Source: SpSt-333 sp964371615 (GTDB taxonomy: Bacteria > Bacteroidota > Ignavibacteria > UBA10030 > UBA8401). Taken from it: 64,000 nucleotides of DNA. The stretch is from NCBI GenBank assembly GCA_964371615.1, contig CAYJMS010000002.1, positions 310,001 through 374,000 of the forward strand. Direction: 5' to 3'. Positions 17,148-26,914 of the stretch are shown here, piece by piece. The translations under genes were made by a program, and so were the position numbers. Positions within the stretch are counted from its first letter, which is position 1. Each line of letters begins with the position of its first letter. Under the pieces are notes generated by a model that saw only the letters and a list, made by a program, of their open reading frames with translations, was not told the DNA's origin and made no database searches.

Positions 17148-17587
17148 AATCAGTGTTTTATGGTAATGCGAATATAGATAGTTTCAAAATGAAATGAAAG
17201 CCGGATAAACGCCTTAAACTGTCCGATTTGACGCAACTCACGTGTTGAAATCCGATGGTTAAAATACTATTTATTCTATTGTAAGGTACCAAAAATACCT
17301 TGCTGAATATAAACAGGTCGCTCCTACGGAGCTTGAATATTTTCTCTAGGCAATGGCTACAAATAGGTCGTCCCTAACGGGACTTTTTCCAAGTATTTCT
17401 GTTACGCTTCACTAGAATCCAGCACTATAACAATAAGTTCTACGTCATTTTTGAAGAATTGTCACCCCTCGTCGGAGTTTATCCGCCTCGGGCGGACTCG
17501 GGGTGACAGTTTTCTTTTTCGATACCACTTCTTAAAAGGCGAGAATGCCTCGCAATGACAATACCTCTGGATATTATTCTGCCTCTC
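17148..17587. repeat. Repeat spacer with short palindromes and a compound hairpin
   Basis: Two palindromes of the AGGTCG-CCC-TAC-GGG family are at 17320-17332 (GCTCC-TAC-GGAGC) and 17370-17383 (GTCCC-TAAC-GGGAC). A compound hairpin is at 17461-17507 with outer arms GTCACCCC/GGGGTGAC and an inner TCCGCC-TCG-GGCGGA. A GGCGAGAATGCCTCGC inverted word is near 17538-17553. No gene is supported. Confidence 0.7.
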
Positions 17588-18940
17588 CTATTTCTTCAAT
17601 TGCTCCAGAATCTTCGGTATCACTTTTTTCTGCAGATCGGCGGCGATTTCATCATACGCTTTCATTCCCGCCTTCTCTCCGCTGATGCTCACCCCTTTCA
17701 CATTGTTGAACGATGTCTTATAGATCTCTTCCCCTGAATTCAGGTCAGTGACGGAAATGTTCGCGTCGACATACGTGGTATATAATCCCTGAAAGTCTCC
17801 CCCTTCGCGGCCGTTGGATTTGATGGAAATCATAACATTTGCTTTTGCCGGATCGTCCACAAATGTGAATCCGCTGGATGAGAGTGAATTCTTCAGCATC
17901 GGTTCGATCCGGGGAAGTTTGAGTTTGTTTCCAAAAAGCATCTCGTCCGTCTCGAACATGACGGTGAGCGAAACAACGTTGAGTGTGAAGCGTGCGTCGG
18001 GAACGGTGAAACTCTTCGCAATCATCTCCAGCAACGGCGATGCGTTCTGACCGAGCATTCCGGTCAGGTCCGCTTCCGCGCGGACCAATTGCAATTTTTC
18101 CGTGGCGACGATCTTTGCGATCTGCATCGAAGCAGTGCCGGATTGATTCGATTTTGCCGAAGGGACAATGTCCCCGCCCCCGCGAATAAACGAGAATCGT
18201 ACGGGGAAATTCGGGATTCCCGCCGCTGTCGAAGCATTGATCACATCCACTTCCAGCGGTTTACGGAGCGGTTTTCCCACCTGCGCATCGAGCCGCGGAT
18301 TCTTCGCTTTTAATTCGACCAGATTCAACAGCGACTGCAGCGACGCGAAGATCTCATTGGTGAGGTATATCGATTTTCCTCCGTACTGCACTTCCATCGG
18401 TTCGTTCAGGAATTTTTCGATTGCTGCCAATGATTGCAGATAGAACTGAAACGCCTCTGCGATAGTCTGCGCTTTTTCTGCATTCTTTGCCTTGGTAAAA
18501 AGATCCGTTCCAAGCGCAGCCGCTTTGCGCTTCTTTTCCGCTTGTATCCTTTTATACTCCGCGATGTTTAGGCGATAATAAACCCAATACTGATCGTCCC
18601 CCTGCCACGTGTCAACCGCTTCCACTCCTTCCAGATCCGCTTTGGTCGAAGTCCGTACGGCGGACTGGTATTCCTCGCTCAGTTCGCCGAGCTTTTCGGA
18701 GAGTTTGCTGATCTGCGACGCATCGATGGAAACGACGATCTGCTGCGCAATGTCGTTCAATGCGGCATCCTTTGCCCGCTGCATATATTCCTGCGTATTC
18801 CCCGACGAGGGAACAACTCCGAGACCGTGATAATATCCCGGCGTGTTCGGGCGTTTCTCAACCCACGACGGCTTGTCCCCCTGCGCCATGGCAAGTGAAA
18901 CGAATGCAATGAAAACTGTGAAACGGAGAAATGTGATCAT
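17588..18940 (-). CDS. Secreted protein with N-terminal LPP20-like domain
   Basis: This 450-residue protein has a signal peptide (about 1-19, ending SLAMA). An LPP20-like domain (about 20-135) follows: KPSWVEKRPNTPGYYHGLG, then AKDAALNDIAQQIVVSIDAS, then DDQYWVYYRLNIAEYKRIQA. A helical region (about 135-215) precedes an Ig-like strand-rich region around 225-310 (LEVDVINASTAAGIPNFPVRF). The C-terminal domain (about 330-450) ends with ANVMISIKSNGREG and YDEIAADLQKKVIPKILEQL. The architecture resembles CsgG/FlgT-type envelope factors, but no precise family is assigned. It is the largest of the three LPP20-type proteins in a row. Confidence 0.75.
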   Translation of the reverse strand: MITFLRFTVFIAFVSLAMAQGDKPSWVEKRPNTPGYYHGLGVVPSSGNTQEYMQRAKDAALNDIAQQIVVSIDASQISKLSEKLGELSEEYQSAVRTSTKADLEGVEAVDTWQGDDQYWVYYRLNIAEYKRIQAEKKRKAAALGTDLFTKAKNAEKAQTIAEAFQFYLQSLAAIEKFLNEPMEVQYGGKSIYLTNEIFASLQSLLNLVELKAKNPRLDAQVGKPLRKPLEVDVINASTAAGIPNFPVRFSFIRGGGDIVPSAKSNQSGTASMQIAKIVATEKLQLVRAEADLTGMLGQNASPLLEMIAKSFTVPDARFTLNVVSLTVMFETDEMLFGNKLKLPRIEPMLKNSLSSSGFTFVDDPAKANVMISIKSNGREGGDFQGLYTTYVDANISVTDLNSGEEIYKTSFNNVKGVSISGEKAGMKAYDEIAADLQKKVIPKILEQLKK

Positions 18941-19255
18941 GAATGGTCCTCGAAAAATGAATTCTAAAAAAAAGCTGCCACAAAATCACCAAATCACAAA
19001 AGGGGAAAGTAAAAAAACAAAAGTAAAACAAAATTAACCACCAAGACACCAAAGAAAAAGGAAAAAGGAACTAGGAATTAGTCATTGGTAATTAGTAATT
19101 GGTAATTAGTAATTGGTAATTGGTTATTTGTCATTGGTCATTGGTCATTAGTAACCCGAAATCTGTTGTCTGATATCTGTCATCTGATATCTGACATCTG
19201 ATATCTCTTTTATAATAATTACTCGTTACTCATTATGCATTTATAATTCATCATT
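18941..19255. repeat. Octamer words followed by a 26-unit heptad array
   Basis: After CAAAATCA/CAAATCAC octamers (about 18980-19005), a 7-nt array runs from 19074 to 19255 without a phase break. It starts with GTCATTG/GTAATTG/GTAATTA words, continues with GATATCT/GTCATCT/GACATCT words and ends with ACTCATT/CATCATT words. The same order of word classes occurs at 30008-30231 and, reversed, at 8310-8533. The stop codon of the PQQ-propeller gene (19251-19253) lies in the last heptads. Confidence 0.9.
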
Positions 19256-21653
19256 CAGACTTACCGATTCTGATCCCGGTAAGTTCATCCTTATATAGTA
19301 TGATTACCGAGGATCCATCCGGCATAATAAATATCCCGCTCTCTTTGTCGATCTTTACGCTGGCGGCGATTCTGCCGGTATTCAGATTCAGCAGATCAGC
19401 CTTACCGTTCATCACATAAAACAGGTGACCGCTGACGAAGACCGGCCGGTAAAGCACATCGCCGGCACTGTAATCCCACTCATAATACCATTTCTTCTTG
19501 CCGTTCTCCGGATCGATCGACGCAATACCGTCTTCACCAATGGCGATCAGAGAATTTCCGTCAGCACAATAATTGACCTGAAGAATTCGCGAGTATCCGG
19601 AGACGAATTTCTCTCCGGCGATCATACGGGAAGAAAACGGAACGATCTCTTCCGTTTGATACCGGCACTCATCATCAGTGCCGAACCGCTCGCCGTTCCA
19701 CAGCATGGAGGATTGCAGCAGTTCATCATAGGAATACGCACCGACGCCGCTGTCGGAAAATTCGAATCTCCAGCGGAGCGAATCTCCTTTTTTGGTCTGC
19801 AGGGACTGAGCAAAGAGGAACTTTTCAGTTCCGTACAACAAATCGCCGTTTTTTAAAATATATTTTGAAATCTGATACGATGGAAAAATCGGTGCCGGGT
19901 CATCTGATAGTTTTTTCTTCCAGTACACCATTCCGGTCCCGGCGTTCACCGCAATCAGTGAATAGTCATCCTCTTCCCAAACCACTTTTCGTTCTACTTT
20001 GTCTTTCTTTTCATCGCGCACATATTCGACTTTTGTACCGCCGGTTCTGACATACAGCATCGAATCCACAATGGCCATATCGATAACGTATGACGAGAAA
20101 AGATCCTGTTCGATCAGCATCCATTTCAACGATGCACTTACGGTGTCGAGCGCCACAAGATTTTTGTTGCCGGGAAGAATCATCAACGAACCGTACGTGA
20201 TCGGCGCGGCAAGAGAGGCAAATCCCCCTTTAAACGAAAGGTCATGCGCAATCTGCATGTATGTCTTTTTGGCCACTTTGCCGGTGCCGGCGTCCACGAT
20301 CACATATCCCTCACCGCCGTCCAGATCCGAGTTTGGTTCTATCATTTCAGCAGAAGTGTGTATCAGCACATGCAGGTTGGCTTCGTCACTCTGTACATTA
20401 TAATGGAATCCCGGATCATCGTATCCGAACGACAGAAGATGCGGATCTGCCGGAATCGGCTCGACTGAGAGCGGAAGAATCCTCTTCGGAAGCGATTCGT
20501 CCGAATGCGCAACCAACGTGCGGTACTTTATGGCGCCGGTGAGCGCGTCGATGCTCATGACGTAGAGTTTTACATCGTCAGACGGGTCGAGATATGATAC
20601 GATGATACGGTTATCGTCGGTACGAATGTACCGGTGTATGTAACCGCGTGCGGCCGGGAATTTTTCCGGTGTGCGCCAGAGAATCTTCCGGCTTTCCAGA
20701 TTGATGCCGACTAATGCATCTTCCATGCTCACCACCATCACCGCGCCGGAATCGGTCTCGGCGACGACGATCTTCCTGATATCGTCCGCATCCACAGTGA
20801 ATTCGGAAACTTTGCCCGACTTTCCGTCGATATGTACTATTTTTTCACTTCCAATGACTGCACAACCGGATTCGGTCGGCATCAGAACGTTAAATTGCTC
20901 GTCGATATCCAGCGACACAAACGCCAATTCCTTTCCTGTCTCGAGATTCAACGCAAGGACTCCTTTTCCCACGACCAACACGGCGTACGATTCATCGTTC
21001 GAAATATAGTACCATTGCCGTTTCTGTTCAATCAGATCGGCGTTCGGAACGCTTTTCTTTCTTGCATAGGCCGGTTTACCGGTCAACAGCGAATAGAGAA
21101 TCACATCATCATCGGATGTGAAGGCAATCCTTTTCGCGGCAGCAGGCAATGTGACGGAATTGATCGTCCCTTTTTCGATAAGATCATTTTCGTATTCGAT
21201 CTGTGTTCTCCAGAGTTCCTTACCGGTGAGGATGCTGATGCCGAGATCGACTGAGCGGTAAGAGAAAACAGCGATGGTATCGACCGTCGTGAGACCGGAA
21301 TACCGATCCTGTTCAATCCCCGGAAAATGCTTCTTCCATAAAAGCTTGTTCTGCAGTATGCCGTAGCATACGAGAGTATCACCTGTCGCGACTATGTACA
21401 AAGAATCGTACAATAGATGATGCGGCGCATCCTTGTCGTATTTCTTTACTTCGGTGCTCCAGATTTTCTTTCCGGTGGTTGTTTCATAGACCCAGGCGAA
21501 TTCATCCGCCTGAAGAAAAACGGTCGATCCGTTTTGGATCGGTATGATCAGTTGAATATCTTCGGGAAGTTCGTAGCGCCAGAAGGGCGCGGTTTTTGGC
21601 TGAGCATTCGCGCAAAGCGAACACAATATGAGCAGAGAGATAAGCGTACGCAT
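19251..21653 (-). CDS. Secreted PQQ-like beta-propeller repeat protein
   Basis: This 800-residue protein has a signal peptide (about 1-17) and many PQQ/pyrrolo-quinoline-like propeller strands. Recurrent hallmarks are the DAxTGKxxW or NxETGKELA pattern (ETTTGKKIWSTEV, ILTGKELWRTQI, NLETGKELAFV, NAGTGMVYWKKK, DPENGKKKWYYEW). These proteins resemble BamB or outer-membrane dehydrogenase propellers. No dehydrogenase-specific cofactor site is seen, so a binding or scaffold role at the envelope is more likely. Both the first and last fifth carry propeller repeats, suggesting two propellers or one large one. The gene stands alone, and its stop lies inside a heptad-repeat array. Confidence 0.88.
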   Translation of the reverse strand: MRTLISLLILCSLCANAQPKTAPFWRYELPEDIQLIIPIQNGSTVFLQADEFAWVYETTTGKKIWSTEVKKYDKDAPHHLLYDSLYIVATGDTLVCYGILQNKLLWKKHFPGIEQDRYSGLTTVDTIAVFSYRSVDLGISILTGKELWRTQIEYENDLIEKGTINSVTLPAAAKRIAFTSDDDVILYSLLTGKPAYARKKSVPNADLIEQKRQWYYISNDESYAVLVVGKGVLALNLETGKELAFVSLDIDEQFNVLMPTESGCAVIGSEKIVHIDGKSGKVSEFTVDADDIRKIVVAETDSGAVMVVSMEDALVGINLESRKILWRTPEKFPAARGYIHRYIRTDDNRIIVSYLDPSDDVKLYVMSIDALTGAIKYRTLVAHSDESLPKRILPLSVEPIPADPHLLSFGYDDPGFHYNVQSDEANLHVLIHTSAEMIEPNSDLDGGEGYVIVDAGTGKVAKKTYMQIAHDLSFKGGFASLAAPITYGSLMILPGNKNLVALDTVSASLKWMLIEQDLFSSYVIDMAIVDSMLYVRTGGTKVEYVRDEKKDKVERKVVWEEDDYSLIAVNAGTGMVYWKKKLSDDPAPIFPSYQISKYILKNGDLLYGTEKFLFAQSLQTKKGDSLRWRFEFSDSGVGAYSYDELLQSSMLWNGERFGTDDECRYQTEEIVPFSSRMIAGEKFVSGYSRILQVNYCADGNSLIAIGEDGIASIDPENGKKKWYYEWDYSAGDVLYRPVFVSGHLFYVMNGKADLLNLNTGRIAASVKIDKESGIFIMPDGSSVIILYKDELTGIRIGKSE

Positions 21654-21763
21654 ATGGTTTCCGGGTGTCGTAGTGTGATGGGAACGTTGCCTGCCGGCAC
21701 CTGCTGACCCTCCGGCTCAGGCGGTTGGAGAGACGAATCGTCCCCAATGGTAGAACTGAAAAA

Positions 21764-22978
21764 TTACCGCACGCCGCCGGTGTTCTGACGGAATCGTTCA
21801 GGGTATTGCTTCGATGAATTGGAACGATATCCCTCCGAGCGAATCTCCTGTTTGACCTTCAGGAGCCGGTCATTAAAATCGTTTTTCTTCATGTAATTAT
21901 CGTCAAAGATGTCCGGCATCGTTTCGGGCGCTTCTTCCAGTCGTGAAAGAACCGACAGAAGAGCGGTCGGATCGTATCCCGCCCGTTTAAGATAGAGCAA
22001 GGAAAGATTGTCCGCTTCGATTTCGTATTCCAGCAATCGCGGCGCGATCAGATTGTTGTAGGCGGTATTCGCATAATCTTCAAGATCCTTCTCCTCGTCG
22101 CTCATCGGACCGGTTTCCTCTTCCAGTTCGGCGAATGCCTTTTCCGATTTAATTTTTGCTTCGCTCTTTTTCAATTCCTTCACGCCATGACGCTGGATGA
22201 CGTGTGACATTTCATGGGCGATGACGGCGGCGAGTTCCGCTTCGTTGCGGCAGACTTGCAGGATCCCTTTGGTGATGAATATGTATCCGCCGGGACAGGC
22301 AAACGCGCTGGCGCGGCTGTCATTGAGAATAAAGAATCGGAAACCGAGATCGTATGCCTTGGTATACTGCGAAAGATGATTGCCGATAAGATTGATGTAC
22401 CGGGTCGCGGTCCTGTCTTCGACCAATCCTTTTTGCGCTGCAATCTTTTGGGCGATGGCGAGGCCGATCCCTTCTTCATGGAACGCCAGATCGAACGGGC
22501 GTTCGATCGATTGAAATCCCCGGAACGCTTCGACGGAAAAACTCTTTTCAAAATCATCCATATCCGCTGCCGACACCGGCGGAGCGGAATATTTGCTGAT
22601 ATCTTCCTCCGGTTCTTCCGTCCCTTCGACATACTTCTTGCCGAATCCCTTTACCGCTGCGGCCAGTTCTGCGCGCGAGGCGCGCGAGGACGCTTTACCT
22701 TTGATCATGTTTTCATCCCGCACACCCGATCCGCTCCGTACCGCAAAACTATTTTCGGAAAGCCATCCCAGATCGTTTTGCACCGTCTTTACCCTCAGCC
22801 AGCTCCCTTTTTGATCGATCTTGCTCACATCCACCGCAGCCGGGATCATGCCGATGATTTGAAAATAGGAAGCCGGTCCTTCGCGGAGATAATTTGTGGG
22901 CTGCGTCGTTGTCAGTTTCTGCGCACCGGCTTCGAATGTGAGAGCCAGCGCCAAAACAGCGTAAACAAATATTTTCAT
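21764..22978 (-). CDS. Secreted M48-family zinc metalloprotease with N-terminal SH3-like domain
   Basis: The start is placed at the ATG at 22976-22978 (404 residues), because a GAGGAAAAA ribosome binding site precedes it and a signal peptide (to about residue 18) follows. A bacterial SH3-like domain (about 20-82: TTTQPTNYLREGPASYFQII through LGWLSENSFAV) is joined to an M48 peptidase domain. That domain has HEMSH at 255-259 (AAVIAHEMSHVIQRHG) and the third zinc ligand in YEIEADNLSLLYL. It is related to the periplasmic BepA/LoiP type, which handles misassembled outer-membrane proteins; the SH3 domain may bind peptidoglycan. It lies 66 nt downstream of the CHASE2 cyclase gene on the same strand. 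Confidence 0.92.
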   Translation of the reverse strand: MKIFVYAVLALALTFEAGAQKLTTTQPTNYLREGPASYFQIIGMIPAAVDVSKIDQKGSWLRVKTVQNDLGWLSENSFAVRSGSGVRDENMIKGKASSRASRAELAAAVKGFGKKYVEGTEEPEEDISKYSAPPVSAADMDDFEKSFSVEAFRGFQSIERPFDLAFHEEGIGLAIAQKIAAQKGLVEDRTATRYINLIGNHLSQYTKAYDLGFRFFILNDSRASAFACPGGYIFITKGILQVCRNEAELAAVIAHEMSHVIQRHGVKELKKSEAKIKSEKAFAELEEETGPMSDEEKDLEDYANTAYNNLIAPRLLEYEIEADNLSLLYLKRAGYDPTALLSVLSRLEEAPETMPDIFDDNYMKKNDFNDRLLKVKQEIRSEGYRSNSSKQYPERFRQNTGGVR

Positions 22979-23044
22979 CTCTTTTTTCCTCGTGATAATG
23001 TTGTTCAACGCATGTACCTGCCGGCGTTGCAGGGATAACAACCG

Positions 23045-25189
23045 CTATTTGCCTGTCATTACGTTCACGCCGTCCCAGTTCTTCTCCGGGGGATGCATCT
23101 GATATTCCTCACATCGTTTTATATACATTCTTGACGGAGCATCATGGTCGTCCATCTTCAGTACGGTCCGGAACATAGCGACCGCATCATTCCATTGCTG
23201 CTCGCGATAGAGCTTCAACGCAGACTCGAACGTCTGCACAATTTTCAGCCGTTCCTCAGAAATTTCCGCTCTCCGACAATAGACCTCATAGATCTTGATC
23301 GGGAGTTTCTTTCCCTTCACGCGGATCAGGTCCATTTCACGAAGCAGAAATTCGTCCAGCACCTGTTCGGTCGCTGTGGTTTCGCTGACCATCAGCGATG
23401 TGCCGTAATATTTGTTCACGCCTTCCAGCCGCGAGGCAAGGTTGACCGTATCGCCGATGACGGTGTATTCCTTCTTTGTCCGTCCGCCGATGTAACCGAC
23501 GACCATGTTTCCGGAATTGATGCCGATGCGCGTGGAAAAAACCGGCTCCCCGCGCTCCCGCGCCGCTTTGGTCATGGCGGCAACAGTCTGCGAAAATTCA
23601 AACGCCGCACGGACCGCCAGCACGCGGTGGTTCGGATTTTTCAACGGAATGCCGAACTGCACCATCACCGCGTCGCCGATAAATTTGTCGATCGTTCCTT
23701 CGTGTTTAAAAAAGATGTCGCTCGCCGTGGAGAAATAATTGTTGAGAAACTCGACCAGTTCCTTCGGCTTTTTTGTCTCCGAGATCGACGTGAATCCTTC
23801 GATATCCGAAAACATGATCGACGCTTCCACTTCCTCTCCACCCAGTTCCACTTTTTCGGGATTGGCGCTGAGCTGCTTGACGATGGTCGGATTGACAAAC
23901 TGTCCGAATATTTTCTGGATCTGCCTTTTACTTCTCCCCTCGGTGGCGAAATTCCATCCGGTGGAAACCACGTAGGTGAAGAGTGCGGTCGTTACGGGAA
24001 AGACGACTTTCAGCAGCACGAGACTCTGAACGAACAATTGATTTGAAACAGCCAGTACCGCAAAGACCACCGCCAGTGCGCCAAGTGTGCTGGTCAGGAT
24101 GTTCTCGACATAATTGGAGATGAACGCAACGATAAACGCCAGAGCGATGCAGACAATAAAAAGAATTGCAAAAGGCGTTACGGTGATGAAATGCTTTTGG
24201 AGAAAATTGCTGAGGACTGTCGCATGAATCTCGACGCCGGGATACGGTTCAAGATACGTAAAAGGAGTCGGACGCAGATCCAGCAGGCCCGGCGCATTGG
24301 AACCGATCATCACTATCTTATCCTTGAATACCGACGCGGGAATATCCGGCTCAAGCCCCTGCATCTCCTTCATAGCGGAAACGATCACTGCATGGATCGA
24401 ATAATATTTAAAAACGCCGTCCGGTCCACCCTGTCCATACCAGTATACCAAATACGGTGAGATGATATCCGATTCAATCGGTCGATCTGTATGGAACAAT
24501 TCGTGATAGACTTCGAACGAGAGAGCATGCAGCACATGATCGTGGAACCGGTACAGCAGCGGCACGCTCCGGCAGACTCCGTCTTCGTCCGGAATAAAAT
24601 TCACCACTCCGATCCCTTTTGCGCCGGTCTGGAACGGCACAAGAGGGGCGTAGGTCTTGTCGAATTCGAATTGCTGCATCGCTTTCATCGCAGCCGGCGA
24701 TTCCGGATAGACCATCAGTGTATCGCCCGGCTGATCGTCCTCGTACCGATGCGTGAGTTGTGTGGACAGGAAGACATTTCCGGCATCGCGAATGGATTGT
24801 GCAAAGAGCGAATCGTTTTCCGCGCCGAGGGAGATGACTCTGTCCTCATCCGGTTCGTTGAAATGAAAATCATAAACGATGGCTTTCGCCCCGCCGCGGG
24901 AGAGATAGTCCGTGGTCACCGCATAGAAATCGCGCGGCCAGGGCCAGCTCGTTTTGCTGTTATTCTTGAAATACTGCAGACTGTTTTGATCGATGGTCAG
25001 GATGACGACGGAGGAATCCGGCAGCCGGGAGTCTTTGGAGAAACGAAATTGGATATCCAGCGCATTCATTTCCACCCGGTTGCCGACGGGGGAAATGGAG
25101 ACCAGCAAGGCCAACAACAATCCGATAATCGCAGAAAAGACGATACGGATGTTCTTCGCAAATAAGAGTTTTTTCAGAGATTCCTGCAT
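23045..25189 (-). CDS. CHASE2-domain class III adenylate/guanylate cyclase
   Basis: A membrane-bound nucleotide cyclase of about 714 residues. The start is uncertain: the ATG at 25187-25189 is preferred because the membrane anchor follows it, but a longer form from 25267 is open. An extracytoplasmic CHASE2 domain (roughly residues 35-335; VVILTIDQNSLQYF, WPWPRDFYA, AIVYDFHFNEPDED) sits after one TM segment. About three further TM helices follow (roughly 340-420). The C-terminal catalytic domain has the metal-binding SIMFSDIEGFTSI and KFIGDAVMVQFG motifs and the transition-state element GDTVNLASRLEG. It would turn an external signal into cAMP or cGMP. A short helical tail follows the catalytic core. 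Confidence 0.93.
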   Translation of the reverse strand: MQESLKKLLFAKNIRIVFSAIIGLLLALLVSISPVGNRVEMNALDIQFRFSKDSRLPDSSVVILTIDQNSLQYFKNNSKTSWPWPRDFYAVTTDYLSRGGAKAIVYDFHFNEPDEDRVISLGAENDSLFAQSIRDAGNVFLSTQLTHRYEDDQPGDTLMVYPESPAAMKAMQQFEFDKTYAPLVPFQTGAKGIGVVNFIPDEDGVCRSVPLLYRFHDHVLHALSFEVYHELFHTDRPIESDIISPYLVYWYGQGGPDGVFKYYSIHAVIVSAMKEMQGLEPDIPASVFKDKIVMIGSNAPGLLDLRPTPFTYLEPYPGVEIHATVLSNFLQKHFITVTPFAILFIVCIALAFIVAFISNYVENILTSTLGALAVVFAVLAVSNQLFVQSLVLLKVVFPVTTALFTYVVSTGWNFATEGRSKRQIQKIFGQFVNPTIVKQLSANPEKVELGGEEVEASIMFSDIEGFTSISETKKPKELVEFLNNYFSTASDIFFKHEGTIDKFIGDAVMVQFGIPLKNPNHRVLAVRAAFEFSQTVAAMTKAARERGEPVFSTRIGINSGNMVVGYIGGRTKKEYTVIGDTVNLASRLEGVNKYYGTSLMVSETTATEQVLDEFLLREMDLIRVKGKKLPIKIYEVYCRRAEISEERLKIVQTFESALKLYREQQWNDAVAMFRTVLKMDDHDAPSRMYIKRCEEYQMHPPEKNWDGVNVMTGK

Positions 25190-25317
25190 ACCGAAGGGTG
25201 ATGTACTGACTGTGCCGCTTATTGATAGATTCTGCACCGTACACTTGGAACACATCGAAAGAAGCAAAATTTCGCCAGAAATACAATGAAATAATCATTG
25301 GGCGAAAACAGTGTGAT

Positions 25318-26883
25318 TCACGCAACAAACTGAACGGACACTTTTGCCATTTCTTCGAAGAGTTCCTTTTTGCGTTCCGCTCCCCACAATTCCATTTCAA
25401 CATTCTTGCCGCGGGATTTTTTGACTATGATCTTCACGGTTTTACCGCTCTTTTTCACGGCAATATCCTTCACCGCCGATGTGTGAGTCCGGTCCAGTCC
25501 GTCCGCTATGCGGAGCATTCCCGACAACACCCGTACGGTCTGCTGATCGTCCGAATTCAATTGAACAAATCCTTCATGTTTCGGTTTCGGATGCGACTTC
25601 CGGTGGTAGCGGGCGATATTGCCAATGATATCCTTTTCATTGTCGGTATAGCCGAGCAAGTCGCTGTTTTTAATCAGATAATGAGCGTGGCGGTGATGCT
25701 GGGAATGAGACACAAAGACGCCGATCTCATGCAGCAGCGACGCCGCTTCCAGAAATTCCCGTTCCATTCTCCCCATGCCGTGCATGCTGCGGGTCTGATC
25801 GAACAAACGCAGAGCGAGATGAGCGACATGATGCGAGTGGTCCTTTTCATAATTGTACGTCTCGGCAAGATGAAGCACCGAACGGTAGCGGACATTATCC
25901 GCCGTATGAAAATCACGTACATGGTACCATTTTTCTATCGTGTCGAGTATGATCCCTTCGCGGAGCGCGGATTCGGAAACGGTCATCTCTTTGATTTTGA
26001 GCTGTTTAAAACTTTGTTCAAGGATGAGCGCGCCGCCGAGAATTATATCCGCACGCGATGCGTCGAGTCCGGCGATCTTCATCCTCTGTTTTACGTTCTT
26101 CGCACTGGTAAGCAGGCCGATAATCTCAAAAAGTTCGGTTGCCGTGAAGGTGAATCCGTTCATCGAATCATCCGAAAATTCCCCGCGGCGGAGTCGGATC
26201 ATCCGCGCCAGGGACATGATAGTGCCGGAACTTCCGATGACGACGCTGTAGCGAATTTTCCGTGTCTCCCGCATCACCGGTGCAAGAGAACCGGCAATAT
26301 AGGAGCGGCATTCTTTCAACGATCCATCGTTTGATTCGCCGGAGGGGAAAAACCGCTGCGTGGTCCGGATTGCTCCCAGTTTGAGACTGTTCTCGTACAG
26401 AATCTCCCGTTTTTTTCCTGCCAGATATTCCGTGCTTCCCCCGCCGATGTCGATCATCAGCAGCGGTTTGTCGTGCACCGGCAGGGCCTGGATAATGCCG
26501 AGATAGATCAGGCGCGCTTCTTCGAATCCCGACGCGACTTCGATCTTGATTTCCAGCTCGCCGTACGTGCGGCGGATGAACTCGTTCTGGTTCAGCGCTT
26601 CGCGCACGGCGCTGGTGGCGACCGCGCGGACGACGGCGTCGTACGCATCGGCAATCTTTCTAAAGCGCCGCAGCGTTTCTATTCCGCGGTTCATCGCCTC
26701 TTCCGTCAGGTACTTCATATCGCTGGTTCCCTGCCCGAGACGGACGATCTCTTTTACCCGGTCGATCACTTTAAACGTGTTTTTCTTCCGGTCGATTTTG
26801 ACGATCACCATATGGAACGAATTCGTTCCGATGTCGATGGCCGCCAGAAAATTGCTTTGTGTTTTTTCGTTATTCATAGTCAT
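25318..26883 (-). CDS. Ppx/GppA-family exopolyphosphatase / guanosine pentaphosphatase
   Basis: This 521-residue protein has an N-terminal actin-fold Ppx/GppA domain (FLAAIDIGTNSFHMVIVKI at about 12-30, GTSDMKYLTEEAMNRGIETL, VASGFEEARLIYLG, IDIGGGSTEYLAG). A C-terminal HD-like helical domain (about 325-521) contains LLHEIGVFVSHSQHHRHAHY. This is the long form found in exopolyphosphatases that release phosphate from polyphosphate and, in some cases, hydrolyse pppGpp. Action on either substrate fits the sequence and cannot be separated here. The upstream neighbour 31 nt away is a SixA-type phosphatase, a pairing that recurs in many bacteria and suggests a joint role in phosphate or polyphosphate metabolism. 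Confidence 0.94.
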   Translation of the reverse strand: MTMNNEKTQSNFLAAIDIGTNSFHMVIVKIDRKKNTFKVIDRVKEIVRLGQGTSDMKYLTEEAMNRGIETLRRFRKIADAYDAVVRAVATSAVREALNQNEFIRRTYGELEIKIEVASGFEEARLIYLGIIQALPVHDKPLLMIDIGGGSTEYLAGKKREILYENSLKLGAIRTTQRFFPSGESNDGSLKECRSYIAGSLAPVMRETRKIRYSVVIGSSGTIMSLARMIRLRRGEFSDDSMNGFTFTATELFEIIGLLTSAKNVKQRMKIAGLDASRADIILGGALILEQSFKQLKIKEMTVSESALREGIILDTIEKWYHVRDFHTADNVRYRSVLHLAETYNYEKDHSHHVAHLALRLFDQTRSMHGMGRMEREFLEAASLLHEIGVFVSHSQHHRHAHYLIKNSDLLGYTDNEKDIIGNIARYHRKSHPKPKHEGFVQLNSDDQQTVRVLSGMLRIADGLDRTHTSAVKDIAVKKSGKTVKIIVKKSRGKNVEMELWGAERKKELFEEMAKVSVQFVA

Positions 26884-26914
26884 GCTGTCGTTGTACGTCG
26901 TTCGAATCTGCAGT

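Noticed and set aside
17461..17507. Terminator on the plus strand
   Set aside because: The compound hairpin followed by T residues has no plus-strand gene upstream, and its text resembles a dispersed repeat.
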